A DNA stretch of 64,000 bases from Bradyrhizobium sp. Y36 (GTDB lineage: Bacteria; Pseudomonadota; Alphaproteobacteria; Rhizobiales; Xanthobacteraceae): NCBI RefSeq assembly GCF_002531575.1, contig NZ_NWTI01000007.1:62001-126000 (forward strand), in the 5' to 3' direction. The notes under the pieces are model-generated. The model searched no databases, had not been told where the DNA came from, and saw only the letters and a program-made list of their open reading frames with translations. A program made the translations under genes and the position numbers. Shown here one piece after another: positions 44,607-53,906 of the stretch (its first letter is position 1; each line of letters begins with the position of its first letter).

Positions 44607-45530
44607 CTACCCCGCTCGCTGCTTCTCATACGCCTTCAAATGCGTATAGGCGATGCGCAGCTTCGGCACCGGCACCTTCGCAGCGTCTGCGCGCGCGATG
44701 AGGTCGCCGATGACATGATCCGCCTCGACCGGCAGGCCGGCCTTGATGTCGCGGAACATCGAGGCCGTCATCGGCGATCCCTCGGTGGTGAGGTTGCCTT
44801 TGACGCGCTCGAAGAACGGGCCGCCCGGCGAGTAGCCCGACGCCGTTGCAATCGCACTGGTCTCATCCAGCATGCCGAGCAGGAAATCTCTTCCCCCCGG
44901 GGCTGCGAGGATATTGCCGACGGAGGTGCGCATCAGGCTGGTGGATGCCGCGAGCGAAGAGAGGAACACCCACTTCTCCCACATGTCCTGCATGATGTTC
45001 TGGCTGGCGGCGGCGCCGGTGATGCCACTCTTGAAAGCTTCGTCGATCGCCTTGACGCGGTCCGACAGCTTGCCGTCCCGCTCGCCATAGTTCAGCGACT
45101 GCATCGGCTGGAGCTGCACCACCTCGCGCTTCTCGTTCAAGGTCGCCGCGATGGCGCAGAGACCGCCGAGCACGCGCTCCTTGCCGAACCTGGTGTCGAG
45201 GATGTCGAGATGGCGCATGCCGTTGAGCATGGGGATGATCGCGGTATCAGGACCAACCGCCGGCGCAAATGATTTGATGGCGTCGTCGAGGTCGAACGCC
45301 TTGCAGCTCAAGAGCACGACGTCGAACTTGTCCTTGAACGCGTCGGCCTGCACGGTCGGCGGATTCTTCAGCGTCACATCGCCATTCGGGCTCTTGATGA
45401 CGAGGCCGGCGCTCGCGAGCTCGCTGGCGCGTTTCGGGCGGACCAGGAAGGTGACGTCGCGGCCGGCTTGCAACAGCCTGCCACCAAAATAGCCGCCGAT
45501 GGCGCCGGCGCCGACCACGAGAATACGCAT
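44607..45530 (-). CDS. Ketopantoate reductase family protein (PanE-like)
   Basis: The protein starts with a perfect NADP-binding motif (ILVVGAGAIGGYFGGRL). It carries the family Lys in VLLSCKAFDLDDA and the C-terminal substrate region TASMFRDIKAGLPVEADHVIGDL. At 307 residues it matches PanE/ApbA proteins, which reduce 2-dehydropantoate, but many members act on other 2-keto acids. No other pantothenate gene is near. Confidence 0.9.
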   Translation of the reverse strand: MRILVVGAGAIGGYFGGRLLQAGRDVTFLVRPKRASELASAGLVIKSPNGDVTLKNPPTVQADAFKDKFDVVLLSCKAFDLDDAIKSFAPAVGPDTAIIPMLNGMRHLDILDTRFGKERVLGGLCAIAATLNEKREVVQLQPMQSLNYGERDGKLSDRVKAIDEAFKSGITGAAASQNIMQDMWEKWVFLSSLAASTSLMRTSVGNILAAPGGRDFLLGMLDETSAIATASGYSPGGPFFERVKGNLTTEGSPMTASMFRDIKAGLPVEADHVIGDLIARADAAKVPVPKLRIAYTHLKAYEKQRAG

Positions 45531-45570
45531 GGGATGCTCCCTTGTTGCTCTTGGCGGCTACTTATAATCG

Positions 45571-45599
45571 GCATTGCGCGCGAAGCGAAGCAATCCGGA
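45571..45599. repeat. Half of a GCATTGCG-type repeat
   Basis: GCATTGCGCGCGAAGCGAAGCAATCC matches one arm of the elements at 6861 and 15165 but no second arm follows. It looks like a truncated copy. Confidence 0.65.
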
Positions 45600-45639
45600 A
45601 TGTTGCCACGATCACATTCTGTCGCCGGAGAAGGAGCAG

Positions 45640-46248
45640 CTAGGCCCCGAGCACCATCTCCTCCACCTCGCGGAGCTGCTCCTTGCCAAAGAACATCTCG
45701 TTGCCGACGAAGAAGGTCGGCGAGCCGAATGCGCCGCGGACGACAGCGTCCTCGGTGTTCTTGATCAACCTGGCCTTCACCTCGGGCTCCTGGCTGCGGG
45801 CAAACAGCTTTTGCGCATCGAGGCCGGAGGACGCCAGTGCCTTGGCCGCGGTCTCAGGGTCGTCCATCTTTTTCGGCTCGCGCCACATGTGGTGGAAGGC
45901 CGCTTCGACATATGTCTCGAACACGGCCTCCAATTGCGCCGCAATTGCCATGCGCATCAGGTTCAGCGTGTTGACGGGGAAATGCGGATTCCAGACATAG
46001 GGCTGGACATGAAAGCGCTTGAGGAAGCGCTCGGTTTCCACCTGCTGGAATTCGCGCTTGTTCTTGACGCCCGCGAGCGTCTCGGCCGGCGATCTGTTGT
46101 TGGTCGATTTGAAGATGCCGCCGAGCAGGATCGGGACGTATTCGAACTTGACGCCGATGCGCTGCTCGATCGCGGGAATCGCGAGATGGCTGAGATAGGC
46201 GTTCGGGCTGCCGAAATCGAACAGGAACTGCGGAGCGGTGCGGGTCAA
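45640..46248 (-). CDS. 2-hydroxychromene-2-carboxylate isomerase-like (DsbA/kappa GST) protein
   Basis: This thioredoxin-fold protein has FDFGSPNAYLSHLAIP with the catalytic Ser14 in place of a DsbA cysteine, a helical insertion, and VRGAFGSPTFFVGNEMFFGKEQL at the end. The family uses glutathione to isomerise naphthalene-pathway chromenes, but many members are general GST-like proteins. The 202-residue frame starts at a TTG (46248) with GGGAGAA upstream; no ATG is better placed. No aromatic catabolism genes are adjacent. Confidence 0.88.
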   Translation of the reverse strand: MTRTAPQFLFDFGSPNAYLSHLAIPAIEQRIGVKFEYVPILLGGIFKSTNNRSPAETLAGVKNKREFQQVETERFLKRFHVQPYVWNPHFPVNTLNLMRMAIAAQLEAVFETYVEAAFHHMWREPKKMDDPETAAKALASSGLDAQKLFARSQEPEVKARLIKNTEDAVVRGAFGSPTFFVGNEMFFGKEQLREVEEMVLGA

Positions 46249-46338
46249 ACTCGTTCTCCCTGGAGACGCTTTTCACCTATTGTGACGCAGCGTGCCCCGC
46301 AGGTCCACCGTTTAATGATGGTCATAATACTTTGAGCG

Positions 46339-47688
46339 TCAGACCTGACGCCGGATCGCCCGCTTGCGCCACACCAAGAGGTAATAGCCCATCTGCAAAA
46401 CGAGCATGGCGCAGAACACGATGGGATAAGCGGCCCATACACCCTCCAGGCCAATCGTGCGGCTCAGGATCACCGCGGCAGGCAGCTCGATCGCAAGGAT
46501 CGCGAAGATCGACAGCAGCATCGGCGTCAGCGCGACGCCGGCTGCGCGCATGGCGCCCGAAAACACCGTGGCGAGGCCGAACGGCACCGAGCTCCAGAGG
46601 GCGATGTCGAGCAGGCCCTTGGCCAGATCGAGCACGGCGCTGTCGGTGATGAAGATGCCGAGCACGGCGCGCGGCACGAGATAGATCAGCGCCACGAGCC
46701 CGCCGGTCAGGACGAGGTTGAATGTGAGCCCAATCCGCACGATGCCGTCGAGCCGGGCTCTGTCGCCGCTGCCGACCGCCTGCGCGCCGAGGATCGAGAC
46801 CGCGATCGAAATCGACATCGCCGTGAACTGCGTGTAGCCCATCACCTGGTTGACGGCGCCGTAGGCAGCCGTGGCATTCGATCCAAAGCCGTTGACGAGG
46901 CCGAGCAGGACCAGCTCAGCGATCGCCATCACCACCATGCCGACGGCACTCGGCAATCCGATGCTGAGGATCTTTCCCAGCATCACACCGTTGAGCCGGA
47001 GCTGGCGCAGCAGGATCGCGTCCGGTGCGAGCGCGTGCTTTGTCCTCAGCAGATAAAGGGCCAGCGCGATCAGCGTGAGCGCGTTCGCGATCGCTGCCGC
47101 CCAGGCCGGACCGGTGATGCCGGCGGCCGGCAATCCGAACGACCCGCGGATCAAGACTGGTGTCAGGATCAGGCCGATCGCCGTCGACAAGGCCAGCGCC
47201 AGCAACGGCGTGAGCGCATCGCCGACGCCGCGGATCATCGCGGTCATCAGCAGGAAGACGAAGCCGAGCGGCATGGTGAGCAGCATGATGCGCGCATAGC
47301 CGCTGGCCTGATCGAGGATATCCGTCGGCGTGGCGAGTGCCATCATGAGCTGGCGGCTGAAGAGGCCGCCGATCAGCGCAACCGAGACGGACAGCAAAAG
47401 GCCGATCGCGAGCGTCGTGCCCACGACTAGCTTGATCTTGTCGTGCTCGCGCGCGCCAAAGGCCTGACCGATCAAGACGGTTGCGCCGGTGCTGAGGCCC
47501 ATAACGAAGGCGAACAGGAAGAACATCACCGGGAAGAACACCGAGGCGGCCGCCAGCGCGTCGACACCGATCATCTGGCCGAGATAGACGTTGCTGATGG
47601 TGCCGAACAGCGATTGCAGTGCATTGCTCAGCATGAGTGGAGCGAGGAAGCGTAAAAATGTCTTCCAGAGCGGCTGGGCGGCGGACAT
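46339..47688 (-). CDS. MATE family multidrug efflux transporter
   Basis: Twelve hydrophobic segments and 449 residues fit the MATE family of Na+ or H+ coupled drug exporters. The N-half motif FLAPLMLSNALQSLFGTISNVYLGQMIG and its internal repeat NGFGSNATAAYGAVNQVMGY show the two-fold pattern. The ATG at 47688 follows GAAAGG; the ATG at 47703 is also possible. No regulator is adjacent. Confidence 0.93.
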   Translation of the reverse strand: MSAAQPLWKTFLRFLAPLMLSNALQSLFGTISNVYLGQMIGVDALAAASVFFPVMFFLFAFVMGLSTGATVLIGQAFGAREHDKIKLVVGTTLAIGLLLSVSVALIGGLFSRQLMMALATPTDILDQASGYARIMLLTMPLGFVFLLMTAMIRGVGDALTPLLALALSTAIGLILTPVLIRGSFGLPAAGITGPAWAAAIANALTLIALALYLLRTKHALAPDAILLRQLRLNGVMLGKILSIGLPSAVGMVVMAIAELVLLGLVNGFGSNATAAYGAVNQVMGYTQFTAMSISIAVSILGAQAVGSGDRARLDGIVRIGLTFNLVLTGGLVALIYLVPRAVLGIFITDSAVLDLAKGLLDIALWSSVPFGLATVFSGAMRAAGVALTPMLLSIFAILAIELPAAVILSRTIGLEGVWAAYPIVFCAMLVLQMGYYLLVWRKRAIRRQV

Positions 47689-47779
47689 GAGTGGGCCTTT
47701 CATCAGGGCGTGCGAGGCCGTTGCCGCGCTGAGCGCGCGGCTTGGGCCGTCGATGGGATCGTGAAGAGCGCCGCGCGGC

Positions 47780-48361
47780 TTACGCGCGGTCGCTATAGGC
47801 GAGCTTGACGATGTGGTCGCGGATGTCGGTCGGCCAGTCCGCGATCAGGCCGGTGAAGCGCCGCCGGTCGTCCGCGAACAAGGCGCGTGAAGCTTCTTCG
47901 AACTGAGGCAGGTTGCCCGCCATGGTCGACATGAAGTGGTAGGCCGCATCGCGCGCCTGCCGCTCGCGGTCCTTGTCGCCGCTGGCGCGCCTCGCCTCAT
48001 CCACGAGCTTGCGCAGCGCGACCGAGGCGCCGCCCGGTTGCGCGCCGAGCCACTCCCAGTGGCGCGGCAACAGCGTCACCTCGCGCGCGACCACGCCGAG
48101 CTTCGGTCGGCCGCGGCCGCGCGGCTCGCTCGGCGGTGCGGTCTCCCCGACCGGGGGCGGGACGAGCTTCGCCAGCCGTGCCAGCACCTCGCGGTCCCCG
48201 CCGCGCAGGTCGAAGTCGATCGAGCGGCCCGTGGCGTCCTCGAAGATGATGATGGGAGCGTCCGGCTGCGGCGCTACCCTTTTAACGACCAGCGCGACCT
48301 CGCCGGCCGGCCCGGATACCAGGCGACGCTGCCCTTGGAAGGCGGTGAAGGTCTTCTGCAT
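47780..48361 (-). CDS. DUF2239 family protein
   Basis: The 193-residue soluble protein has the DUF2239 hallmark LLPRHWEWLGAQPGGASVALRKLVDEARR in the middle and a C-terminal helical region (QFEEASRALFADDRRRFTGLIADWPTDIRDHIVKLA). The hallmark resembles a DNA-mimic or ribbon-helix segment, but no function is known. Its promoter carries two copies of a TACCCGGGT palindrome, so it is probably under tight negative control. Confidence 0.88.
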   Translation of the reverse strand: MQKTFTAFQGQRRLVSGPAGEVALVVKRVAPQPDAPIIIFEDATGRSIDFDLRGGDREVLARLAKLVPPPVGETAPPSEPRGRGRPKLGVVAREVTLLPRHWEWLGAQPGGASVALRKLVDEARRASGDKDRERQARDAAYHFMSTMAGNLPQFEEASRALFADDRRRFTGLIADWPTDIRDHIVKLAYSDRA

Positions 48362-48397
48362 TTGAAATCATTGCCATATTGACGACGGTGGGACGAT

Positions 48398-48426
48398 TTA
48401 ATACCCGGGTAAATTACGAACGTCAA
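48398..48426 (-). promoter_or_regulatory. Sigma-70 promoter of the DUF2239 gene
   Basis: On the minus strand TTGACG and TATTAA are separated by exactly 17 bases. The -10 box lies about 37 bases before the ATG. One palindrome overlaps its spacer and -10 box and a second lies just upstream of its -35 box. Confidence 0.75.
48402..48411. promoter_or_regulatory. Operator-like palindrome 1
   Basis: TACCCGGGTA is a perfect palindrome, extended to AATACCCGGGTAAATT, overlapping the spacer and the -10 box of the DUF2239 promoter. Confidence 0.7.
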
Positions 48427-48428
48427 TA

Positions 48429-48438
48429 TACCCGGGTG
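48429..48438. promoter_or_regulatory. Operator-like palindrome 2
   Basis: TACCCGGGTG repeats the palindrome with one change. The two centres are 27 bases apart, a bit under three helical turns, and the second lies just upstream of the -35 box. Confidence 0.7.
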
Positions 48439-48528
48439 AAAATAACCGCACGACGGCTCGACATTGCGTCCTCGGGCTGGCACGAACGGCGCCGCCGACT
48501 GGCCACGCTAGCCCTGGGGACTTCGCCG

Positions 48529-49194
48529 ATGCTGACCGTTCACCACCTCAACAATTCCCGCTCGCAGCGCGTGCTGTGGCTGCTCGAGGAGTTGGGCGTG
48601 CCCTACGAGATCGTGCGCTATCAGCGCCAGCCGGACATGCGCGCGCCGAAGGAGCTGCGCGCCATCCATCCGCTCGGCAAGTCCCCCGTCATCACCGACA
48701 ACGGCAACACCATCGCCGAGTCGGGCGCGATCATCGAATATCTCGTCGCGACCTACGGCAACGGCCGGCTGGTCCCGCCGCCTGATACGCCGGAACGGCT
48801 GCGCTACACCTATTGGCTGCATTATGCCGAAGGGTCTGCGATGCAGCCGCTGCTGCTGAAGCTGCTGTTCACGCTGATGCCGAAGCGCGCTCCGGCGTTG
48901 CTGCGCCCGCTGGTGCGCAAGGTTTCGAACCAGGCGCTGACCACGCTGGTCAATCCGCAGCTCAAGCAGCACATGGATTATTGGGAAGGCGAGCTTGGCA
49001 AGAGCGAGTGGTTCGCCGGCAACGCGTTCACCGCAGCCGACATCCAGATGAGCTTCCCGCTGGAAGCCGCGCAGGCGCGCGGCGGGCTCGAGCAGGGCCA
49101 TCCCAAGGCGATGGCCTTCCTCGAGCGCATCCACGCCCGGCCGGCCTATGCGCGCGCGCTGGAAAAAGGTGGGCCGTACCAGGTGGGACGGTAA
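48529..49194 (+). CDS. Glutathione S-transferase
   Basis: A canonical two-domain GST of 221 residues. The N-terminal thioredoxin fold has HHLNNSRSQRVLWLLEELG with the likely catalytic Ser, then IHPLGKSPVITDNG and AESGAIIEYL (glutathione-binding Glu/Ser). The C-terminal helical domain ends FLERIHARPAYARALEKG. The ATG at 48529 follows CTGGGGA; a longer frame extends into the operator region. It is divergent from the DUF2239 gene and may share its control, but I see no equally good promoter on this side. Confidence 0.92.
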   Translation: MLTVHHLNNSRSQRVLWLLEELGVPYEIVRYQRQPDMRAPKELRAIHPLGKSPVITDNGNTIAESGAIIEYLVATYGNGRLVPPPDTPERLRYTYWLHYAEGSAMQPLLLKLLFTLMPKRAPALLRPLVRKVSNQALTTLVNPQLKQHMDYWEGELGKSEWFAGNAFTAADIQMSFPLEAAQARGGLEQGHPKAMAFLERIHARPAYARALEKGGPYQVGR

Positions 49195-49205
49195 CTGTTT
49201 GCATC

Positions 49206-49245
49206 GTCATTCCCCGTTCGGCCCTGCGGGCCGCCCCGGGATGAC
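49206..49245. repeat. Palindromic repeat at the GST/MFS convergent junction
   Basis: GTCATTCCCCG and GCCCCGGGATGAC form the arms, with GGCCCTGCGGGCC inside. It fills most of the gap between facing stop codons. Confidence 0.75.
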
Positions 49246-49253
49246 AGCCGCGG

Positions 49254-50549
49254 TTAGTTCGGGTGCAGCACGCGCCCGCGCGTCTCCGGCAGCGCAAAGG
49301 CGGCGATGAAGAACAGGGTGTAAGCCACCACCGCGAAGATCGCGATCGCGTTCGCAAGCGACGTCGACGCCGATAGCGCGCCGACGAGGAACGGAAACAG
49401 TGCGCCGATCCCGCGGCCGAAATTGTAGCAGAAGCCCTGGCCGGAGCCGCGAAGCCGCGTCGGATAGAGCTCGGTCAGGAACGCGCCGATGCCGGAGAAA
49501 TAGCCGGAGGCGAAAAATCCGAGCGGGAAACCGAGCACCCACAGGATCTCGTTGGTGAGCGGTAGCTGCGTGTAAAGCAGCACCACGGCTATGGCGCCGA
49601 TCGAGAAGATCAGGAACAGATTGCGCCGCCCGATCCGATCGGCGAGCCAGGCGCCGGTGAGATAGCCGATGAAGGAGCCGATGATCAGGGTCGACAGATA
49701 GCCGGTCGAGCCGACGATCGACAGATGCCGCTCCTTGGTCAGGAATTGCGGCACCCAGAACGTGACGGCGTAGTAGCCGCCCTGGCAGCCCGTCGCCATC
49801 AGCGAAGCCAGGATCGTGGTCTTCAGGATCGGGCCGGAGAAGATTTCCCAGATCGCCGGGCGATCCCCGCTCGCGGCGTGCCTGGCGCGAGCCTCGGCCG
49901 CGATCTCCGGCTCGGTGACGGAGCGGCGGATGTAGAACACCAACAGTGCCGGCAGCGCGCCGATCACGAACATCCAGCGCCACGCCGTCTCCGGCGGCAA
50001 GACCGAGAACAGGATCGCCTGCGACAGCACGGCGAGGCCCCAGCCGACCGCCCAGCCCGACTGCACCGAACCGACCGCGCGGCCGCGATATTGCGGCCGG
50101 ATTGCTTCACCCATGAGCACGGCGCCCGCGGCCCATTCGCCGCCGAAGCCGAGGCCGAGCACGGCGCGTGCGATCAGGAGCTGGTCGAAATTCTGCACGA
50201 CAGCGCAGACCAGCGAGAAGAACGAGAACCAGATGATGGTGATCTGGAGCGTCCTCACCCGGCCGATATGGTCGGAGAGATAGCCGCCGAGCCAGCCGCC
50301 GATCGCGGACGCCAGCAGGGTCACCGTGCCGGCCAGGCCAGCGGAGGCCGCGTCGACCTTCCACAGCGCGATGATGGTGCCGATCACCAGCGGGTAGATC
50401 ATGAAGTCCATGCCGTCGAGCGCCCAGCCCGCCGCGCAGGCCCAGAACGTCCGCCGCTCGGCGACGTTCATGTCCCGGTAGAAGGCAAGGAGGCTGGTGT
50501 CTTCGATCTCGGTGCGTTCGATGCGCTGGTTCGGATCGGTCGCGGTCAT
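49254..50549 (-). CDS. MFS transporter (metabolite:H+ symporter type)
   Basis: The 431-residue protein has twelve helices with the signature loop GGWLGGYLSDHIGRVRTL after helix 2 and its counterpart GAWLADRIGRRNLF after helix 8. DGMDFMIYPLVIG in helix 1 and ELYPTRLRGSGQGFCYNFGRG resemble the acid/sialate and metabolite-symporter groups. The substrate is unknown. The ATG at 50549 is preceded by CCGGGGAAACG; a long frame upstream is non-coding. It is followed on the same strand, after a 110-base gap upstream, by ggt. Confidence 0.9.
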   Translation of the reverse strand: MTATDPNQRIERTEIEDTSLLAFYRDMNVAERRTFWACAAGWALDGMDFMIYPLVIGTIIALWKVDAASAGLAGTVTLLASAIGGWLGGYLSDHIGRVRTLQITIIWFSFFSLVCAVVQNFDQLLIARAVLGLGFGGEWAAGAVLMGEAIRPQYRGRAVGSVQSGWAVGWGLAVLSQAILFSVLPPETAWRWMFVIGALPALLVFYIRRSVTEPEIAAEARARHAASGDRPAIWEIFSGPILKTTILASLMATGCQGGYYAVTFWVPQFLTKERHLSIVGSTGYLSTLIIGSFIGYLTGAWLADRIGRRNLFLIFSIGAIAVVLLYTQLPLTNEILWVLGFPLGFFASGYFSGIGAFLTELYPTRLRGSGQGFCYNFGRGIGALFPFLVGALSASTSLANAIAIFAVVAYTLFFIAAFALPETRGRVLHPN

Positions 50550-50601
50550 CTGCGTTTCCCCGGCAATTTCTTGGCCGCGGTGGTAGCACGCGTCGCGATG
50601 C

Positions 50602-50629
50602 ACGCAAGCCTTGATGTACGCAAGCCTTG
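50602..50629. repeat. Short direct repeat upstream of the MFS gene
   Basis: ACGCAAGCCTTG occurs twice (50602-50613 and 50618-50629) with a four-base gap, in the spacer between ggt and the MFS gene. It could be a regulator site or chance duplication. Confidence 0.5.
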
Positions 50630-50659
50630 GAGCTGTCTTGGGGCTATGCAGGGATAGCG

Positions 50660-52408
50660 CTACTGCCCCGCCGCTTCTGCGCCCCGCGTGCGAAGGTCGG
50701 GCGCGCCAAGCGGCCCGTTGGCCGTCACGAGAATTGAATTGGCCGATGTCTGGCCCATCGGTTCGACGATGAGATGGCCCATCGCCTTCAGCTCCTTCAG
50801 AACATCGCCAGGAAAGCCGTTCTCGACACGTACCTCGTCCGGCAGCCATTGGTGGTGCAGCCGCGGCGCCGCGACAGCAGCGGCCACATCCATCTTGTAG
50901 TCGAGGACGTTCACGATCACCTGGAGCACCGTCGAGATGATGCGGCTGCCGCCGGGCGAGCCCGTCACCAGCACCGGCTTGCCGTCCTTCAGCACGATGG
51001 TCGGCGACATCGACGACAGCGGCCGCTTGCCCGGCCCGGGAAGATTGGCCTCGAAGCCGACGAGGCCATAGGCATTGGAGGCGCCGAAGGCGGCGGTGAA
51101 ATCGTCGAGCTCGTTGTTGAGCAGCACGCCGGTGCCATCGGCAACGAGGCCGACGCCGTAGCTGAAGTTCAGCGTATAAGTGTTGCTGACGGCATTGCCG
51201 CGGGAATCGACGACAGAAAAATGCGTGGTGTTGCTGCCTTCGCGTGGCGAGGGAGCGGCGGAAGCCAGTTCATTCGATGGTGTGGCGCGTTCGGCAGAGA
51301 TGCCGGAGCGCATCTTGGCCGCGTAGTCCTTCGCCGTCAGCGTTTCGATCGGCGCGTTGACGAAGGCGGGATCGCCGAGATAGCGCGCACGATCCGCGTA
51401 GGCGCGCTTCATGGCCTCGATCAGGAGATGCAGCGACGCCGGCGACCCCTGCTTCAGATCGGCGAGTTGAAAACCCTCGAGGATGTTGAGCGTCTCCACC
51501 AGCACGACGCCGCCGGACGAGGGCAGCGGCATCGACACGATGTCGTAGCCGCGATAGGTGCCGCGCACCGGCGCACGTATCACGGGCTGATAGGCTTTCA
51601 GATCGGCCGACGTCATGATGCCACCCGCGTCAGCCACGGCCTTGGCGAGCTTTTCCGCAACCGGCCCTTCATAGAAGCCGCGTGGCCCCTGTGCAGCGAC
51701 AGCCGACAGCGTCTCGGCAAGATCGGCCTGTACCAGCCGGTCGCCTTCGCTGATCGGCGTGCCATCGGGCCGCGAGAAGATTTTGGCCGAAGAAGGCCAG
51801 CGTGCCAGCCGCCGGTGCCAGCCCGGCAGCGTATCGGCCATGTCGTCGCTGACGACGAAGCCATCGCGGGCGAGCGCGATCGCAGGCTCCAGCAACTGCG
51901 CCAGCGTGAACTGGCCCGAGCCGTATTTCTCCAGCGCCAGGGAAAGTCCGGCAACGGTGCCGGGCACGCCGACGCCCAGCGCGGAATCCCGCGACTTCGC
52001 CGTATCGGGCTTGCCGTCGGCGCCGAGGAAGATCTGTGGCGTGGTCGCTGCCGGCGCCGTCTCGCGAAAGTCGATCGTGATGTCTTCATTGCGATCGGCG
52101 GAATGGATCACCATGAAGCCGCCGCCGCCGATATTGCCGGCGCGCGGATAGGTCACGGCCATCGCAAAGCCGGTGGCGACCGCGGCATCGACCGCATTGC
52201 CGCCACGCCGCAGGATGTCTGCACCGACCTGTGCTGAGATCCTCTCCTGCGCCACCACCATGCCATGCTCGGCCGCGATGGCGCGCACGGTGTCGCGGGC
52301 GGGCGGAACATAGCCCTGCCGCGCATCCTGGGCGGTCGCAGGCGCGAGACCAAACGCGAGAGTGGTTATGACGGCGAAAACCGTCCGCCGAGTCGGATAT
52401 GACGACAT
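50660..52408 (-). CDS. ggt: Gamma-glutamyltransferase
   Basis: GGT is a periplasmic N-terminal-nucleophile hydrolase that cleaves glutathione and moves its gamma-glutamyl group. A signal peptide is present (VFAVITTLAFGLAPATAQ). The self-cleavage site is GSN-TTHFSVVD with Thr394 as the new N-terminus of the small subunit, and PLPSSGG and GSPGGSRI are the conserved substrate loops. The length is 582 residues from the ATG at 52408 with GGAA upstream. It is transcribed toward the MFS gene, which might import the resulting peptides or amino acids; that is inference. Confidence 0.95.
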   Translation of the reverse strand: MSSYPTRRTVFAVITTLAFGLAPATAQDARQGYVPPARDTVRAIAAEHGMVVAQERISAQVGADILRRGGNAVDAAVATGFAMAVTYPRAGNIGGGGFMVIHSADRNEDITIDFRETAPAATTPQIFLGADGKPDTAKSRDSALGVGVPGTVAGLSLALEKYGSGQFTLAQLLEPAIALARDGFVVSDDMADTLPGWHRRLARWPSSAKIFSRPDGTPISEGDRLVQADLAETLSAVAAQGPRGFYEGPVAEKLAKAVADAGGIMTSADLKAYQPVIRAPVRGTYRGYDIVSMPLPSSGGVVLVETLNILEGFQLADLKQGSPASLHLLIEAMKRAYADRARYLGDPAFVNAPIETLTAKDYAAKMRSGISAERATPSNELASAAPSPREGSNTTHFSVVDSRGNAVSNTYTLNFSYGVGLVADGTGVLLNNELDDFTAAFGASNAYGLVGFEANLPGPGKRPLSSMSPTIVLKDGKPVLVTGSPGGSRIISTVLQVIVNVLDYKMDVAAAVAAPRLHHQWLPDEVRVENGFPGDVLKELKAMGHLIVEPMGQTSANSILVTANGPLGAPDLRTRGAEAAGQ

Positions 52409-52510
52409 GATCAAATTTCCGCGGCGACTTCGGACCAGTTCACACGCCTCCCGGCAATGCTATACCGTTGCCCCGAGATCGGCAAAACTGTTCGTGATGA
52501 GGATTGCGTG

Positions 52511-53896
52511 ATGACGACGATCGCCCCAGATGCGCGCATGGCCGGCGCGCCGCGGACTTATCCGCCGCGCGCCGCCGTCGTCAGCTGGATCTTCTTCGAT
52601 TGGGCCGCGCAGCCCTATTTCACGCTGATCACGACCTTCGTGTTCGCGCCCTATTTCGCCACCAGCGTTGCGTCCAATCCCGCCACCGGCCAATCGCTGT
52701 GGGGATTTGCGATGGCGGCCGCAGGCCTTGCCATCGCACTGATGTCGCCGGTGCTTGGCGCCATCGCGGATGCTTCGGGCCGCAGGAAGCCGTGGATTGC
52801 GGGATTCGGCGCGGTGCTGGTGCTGGCTTCGTGCACGCTGTGGATCGGCAAGCCCGGCGATCAGGCCATCATTCCACCGCTGCTCACGGCGGTGGCGCTC
52901 GCCAGCGTCGGCGCGGAGTTCGCCACCGTCTTCAACAACGCGATGATGCCGACCCTGGTGCCGCCGGAGCGGATCGGTCGGCTTTCGGGCACCGGCTGGG
53001 CCACGGGTTACATTGGCGGCATCGTCAGCCTGATCATCGTGCTCGGCTTCCTCGCTGCAAATCCCGAGACCGGCCGTACGCTGCTCGGCCTCACGCCGCT
53101 GTTCGGGCTCGATCCGGCCAGTCATCAGGGCGATCGGATCGTCGGACCGCTGACGGCGGTGTGGTTCGTGATCTTCGTGATGCCGCTGTTCCTGTTCACG
53201 CCCGACTATCCGGCGAAGCGCCCGCTGCGCGAAGCGCTGCACGAAGGATTGTCGGAGCTGAAGCAATCGATCAGAAGCCTGCCCAGGCAGAAGTCGCTTG
53301 CGGCGTTCCTGCTCGCCAACATGATCTACACCGACGGTCTGGTGTCGCTGTTCGCCTTCGGCGGCATCTATGCCGCGGGTACGTTCGGCTGGCACACAAT
53401 CCAGATCGGCACCTTCGGCATCATGCTCGCGATCACCGGTACAGTCGGCGCCTGGGTCGGCGGCAAGCTCGATGATCGTCTTGGGCCGAAGCGCGTCATT
53501 GCCGGCAGCATGCTTCTGCTGCTGTTATCCGTGGCGGCGATCCTTCTCGTCGACAAGGACAGCGTGTTGTTCGTGAAGGTCACGCCGCCCATGCCGGGCG
53601 CGCCCCTGTTCTCGAGCGCGGCTGAGCGCGCCTATCTCGTGCTGGGTTGTCTGATCGGCGCAGCCGGTGGCCCGCTGCAGGCTGCCTCACGCACGCTCTT
53701 GATCCGCCTCGCACCGAAAGACCGCATCGCGCAGTATTTCGGCCTGTTCGCACTGACCGGGAAGGTGACGTCCTTCATCGGACCACTCCTGATCGGCGTG
53801 ATCACCGCGGCAACGGCAAGCCAGAAGGCCGGCATGGCCGTGCTGGTGGTGTTCTTCGTCGCGGGATTGGGGCTGTTGATGCGGGTGAAGGAGTAG
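52511..53896 (+). CDS. MFS transporter, UMF1/Atg22-like family
   Basis: The 461-residue protein begins with the UMF1/Atg22-type stretch SWIFFDWAAQPYFTLITTFVFAPYFA and has about twelve helices. Yeast Atg22 exports amino acids from the vacuole; bacterial members are largely uncharacterised. GAGGATTGCGTG lies before the ATG at 52511, which sets the start. It is divergent from ggt and convergent with purH. Confidence 0.9.
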   Translation: MTTIAPDARMAGAPRTYPPRAAVVSWIFFDWAAQPYFTLITTFVFAPYFATSVASNPATGQSLWGFAMAAAGLAIALMSPVLGAIADASGRRKPWIAGFGAVLVLASCTLWIGKPGDQAIIPPLLTAVALASVGAEFATVFNNAMMPTLVPPERIGRLSGTGWATGYIGGIVSLIIVLGFLAANPETGRTLLGLTPLFGLDPASHQGDRIVGPLTAVWFVIFVMPLFLFTPDYPAKRPLREALHEGLSELKQSIRSLPRQKSLAAFLLANMIYTDGLVSLFAFGGIYAAGTFGWHTIQIGTFGIMLAITGTVGAWVGGKLDDRLGPKRVIAGSMLLLLLSVAAILLVDKDSVLFVKVTPPMPGAPLFSSAAERAYLVLGCLIGAAGGPLQAASRTLLIRLAPKDRIAQYFGLFALTGKVTSFIGPLLIGVITAATASQKAGMAVLVVFFVAGLGLLMRVKE

Positions 53897-53906
53897 CATC
53901 TCCGCG

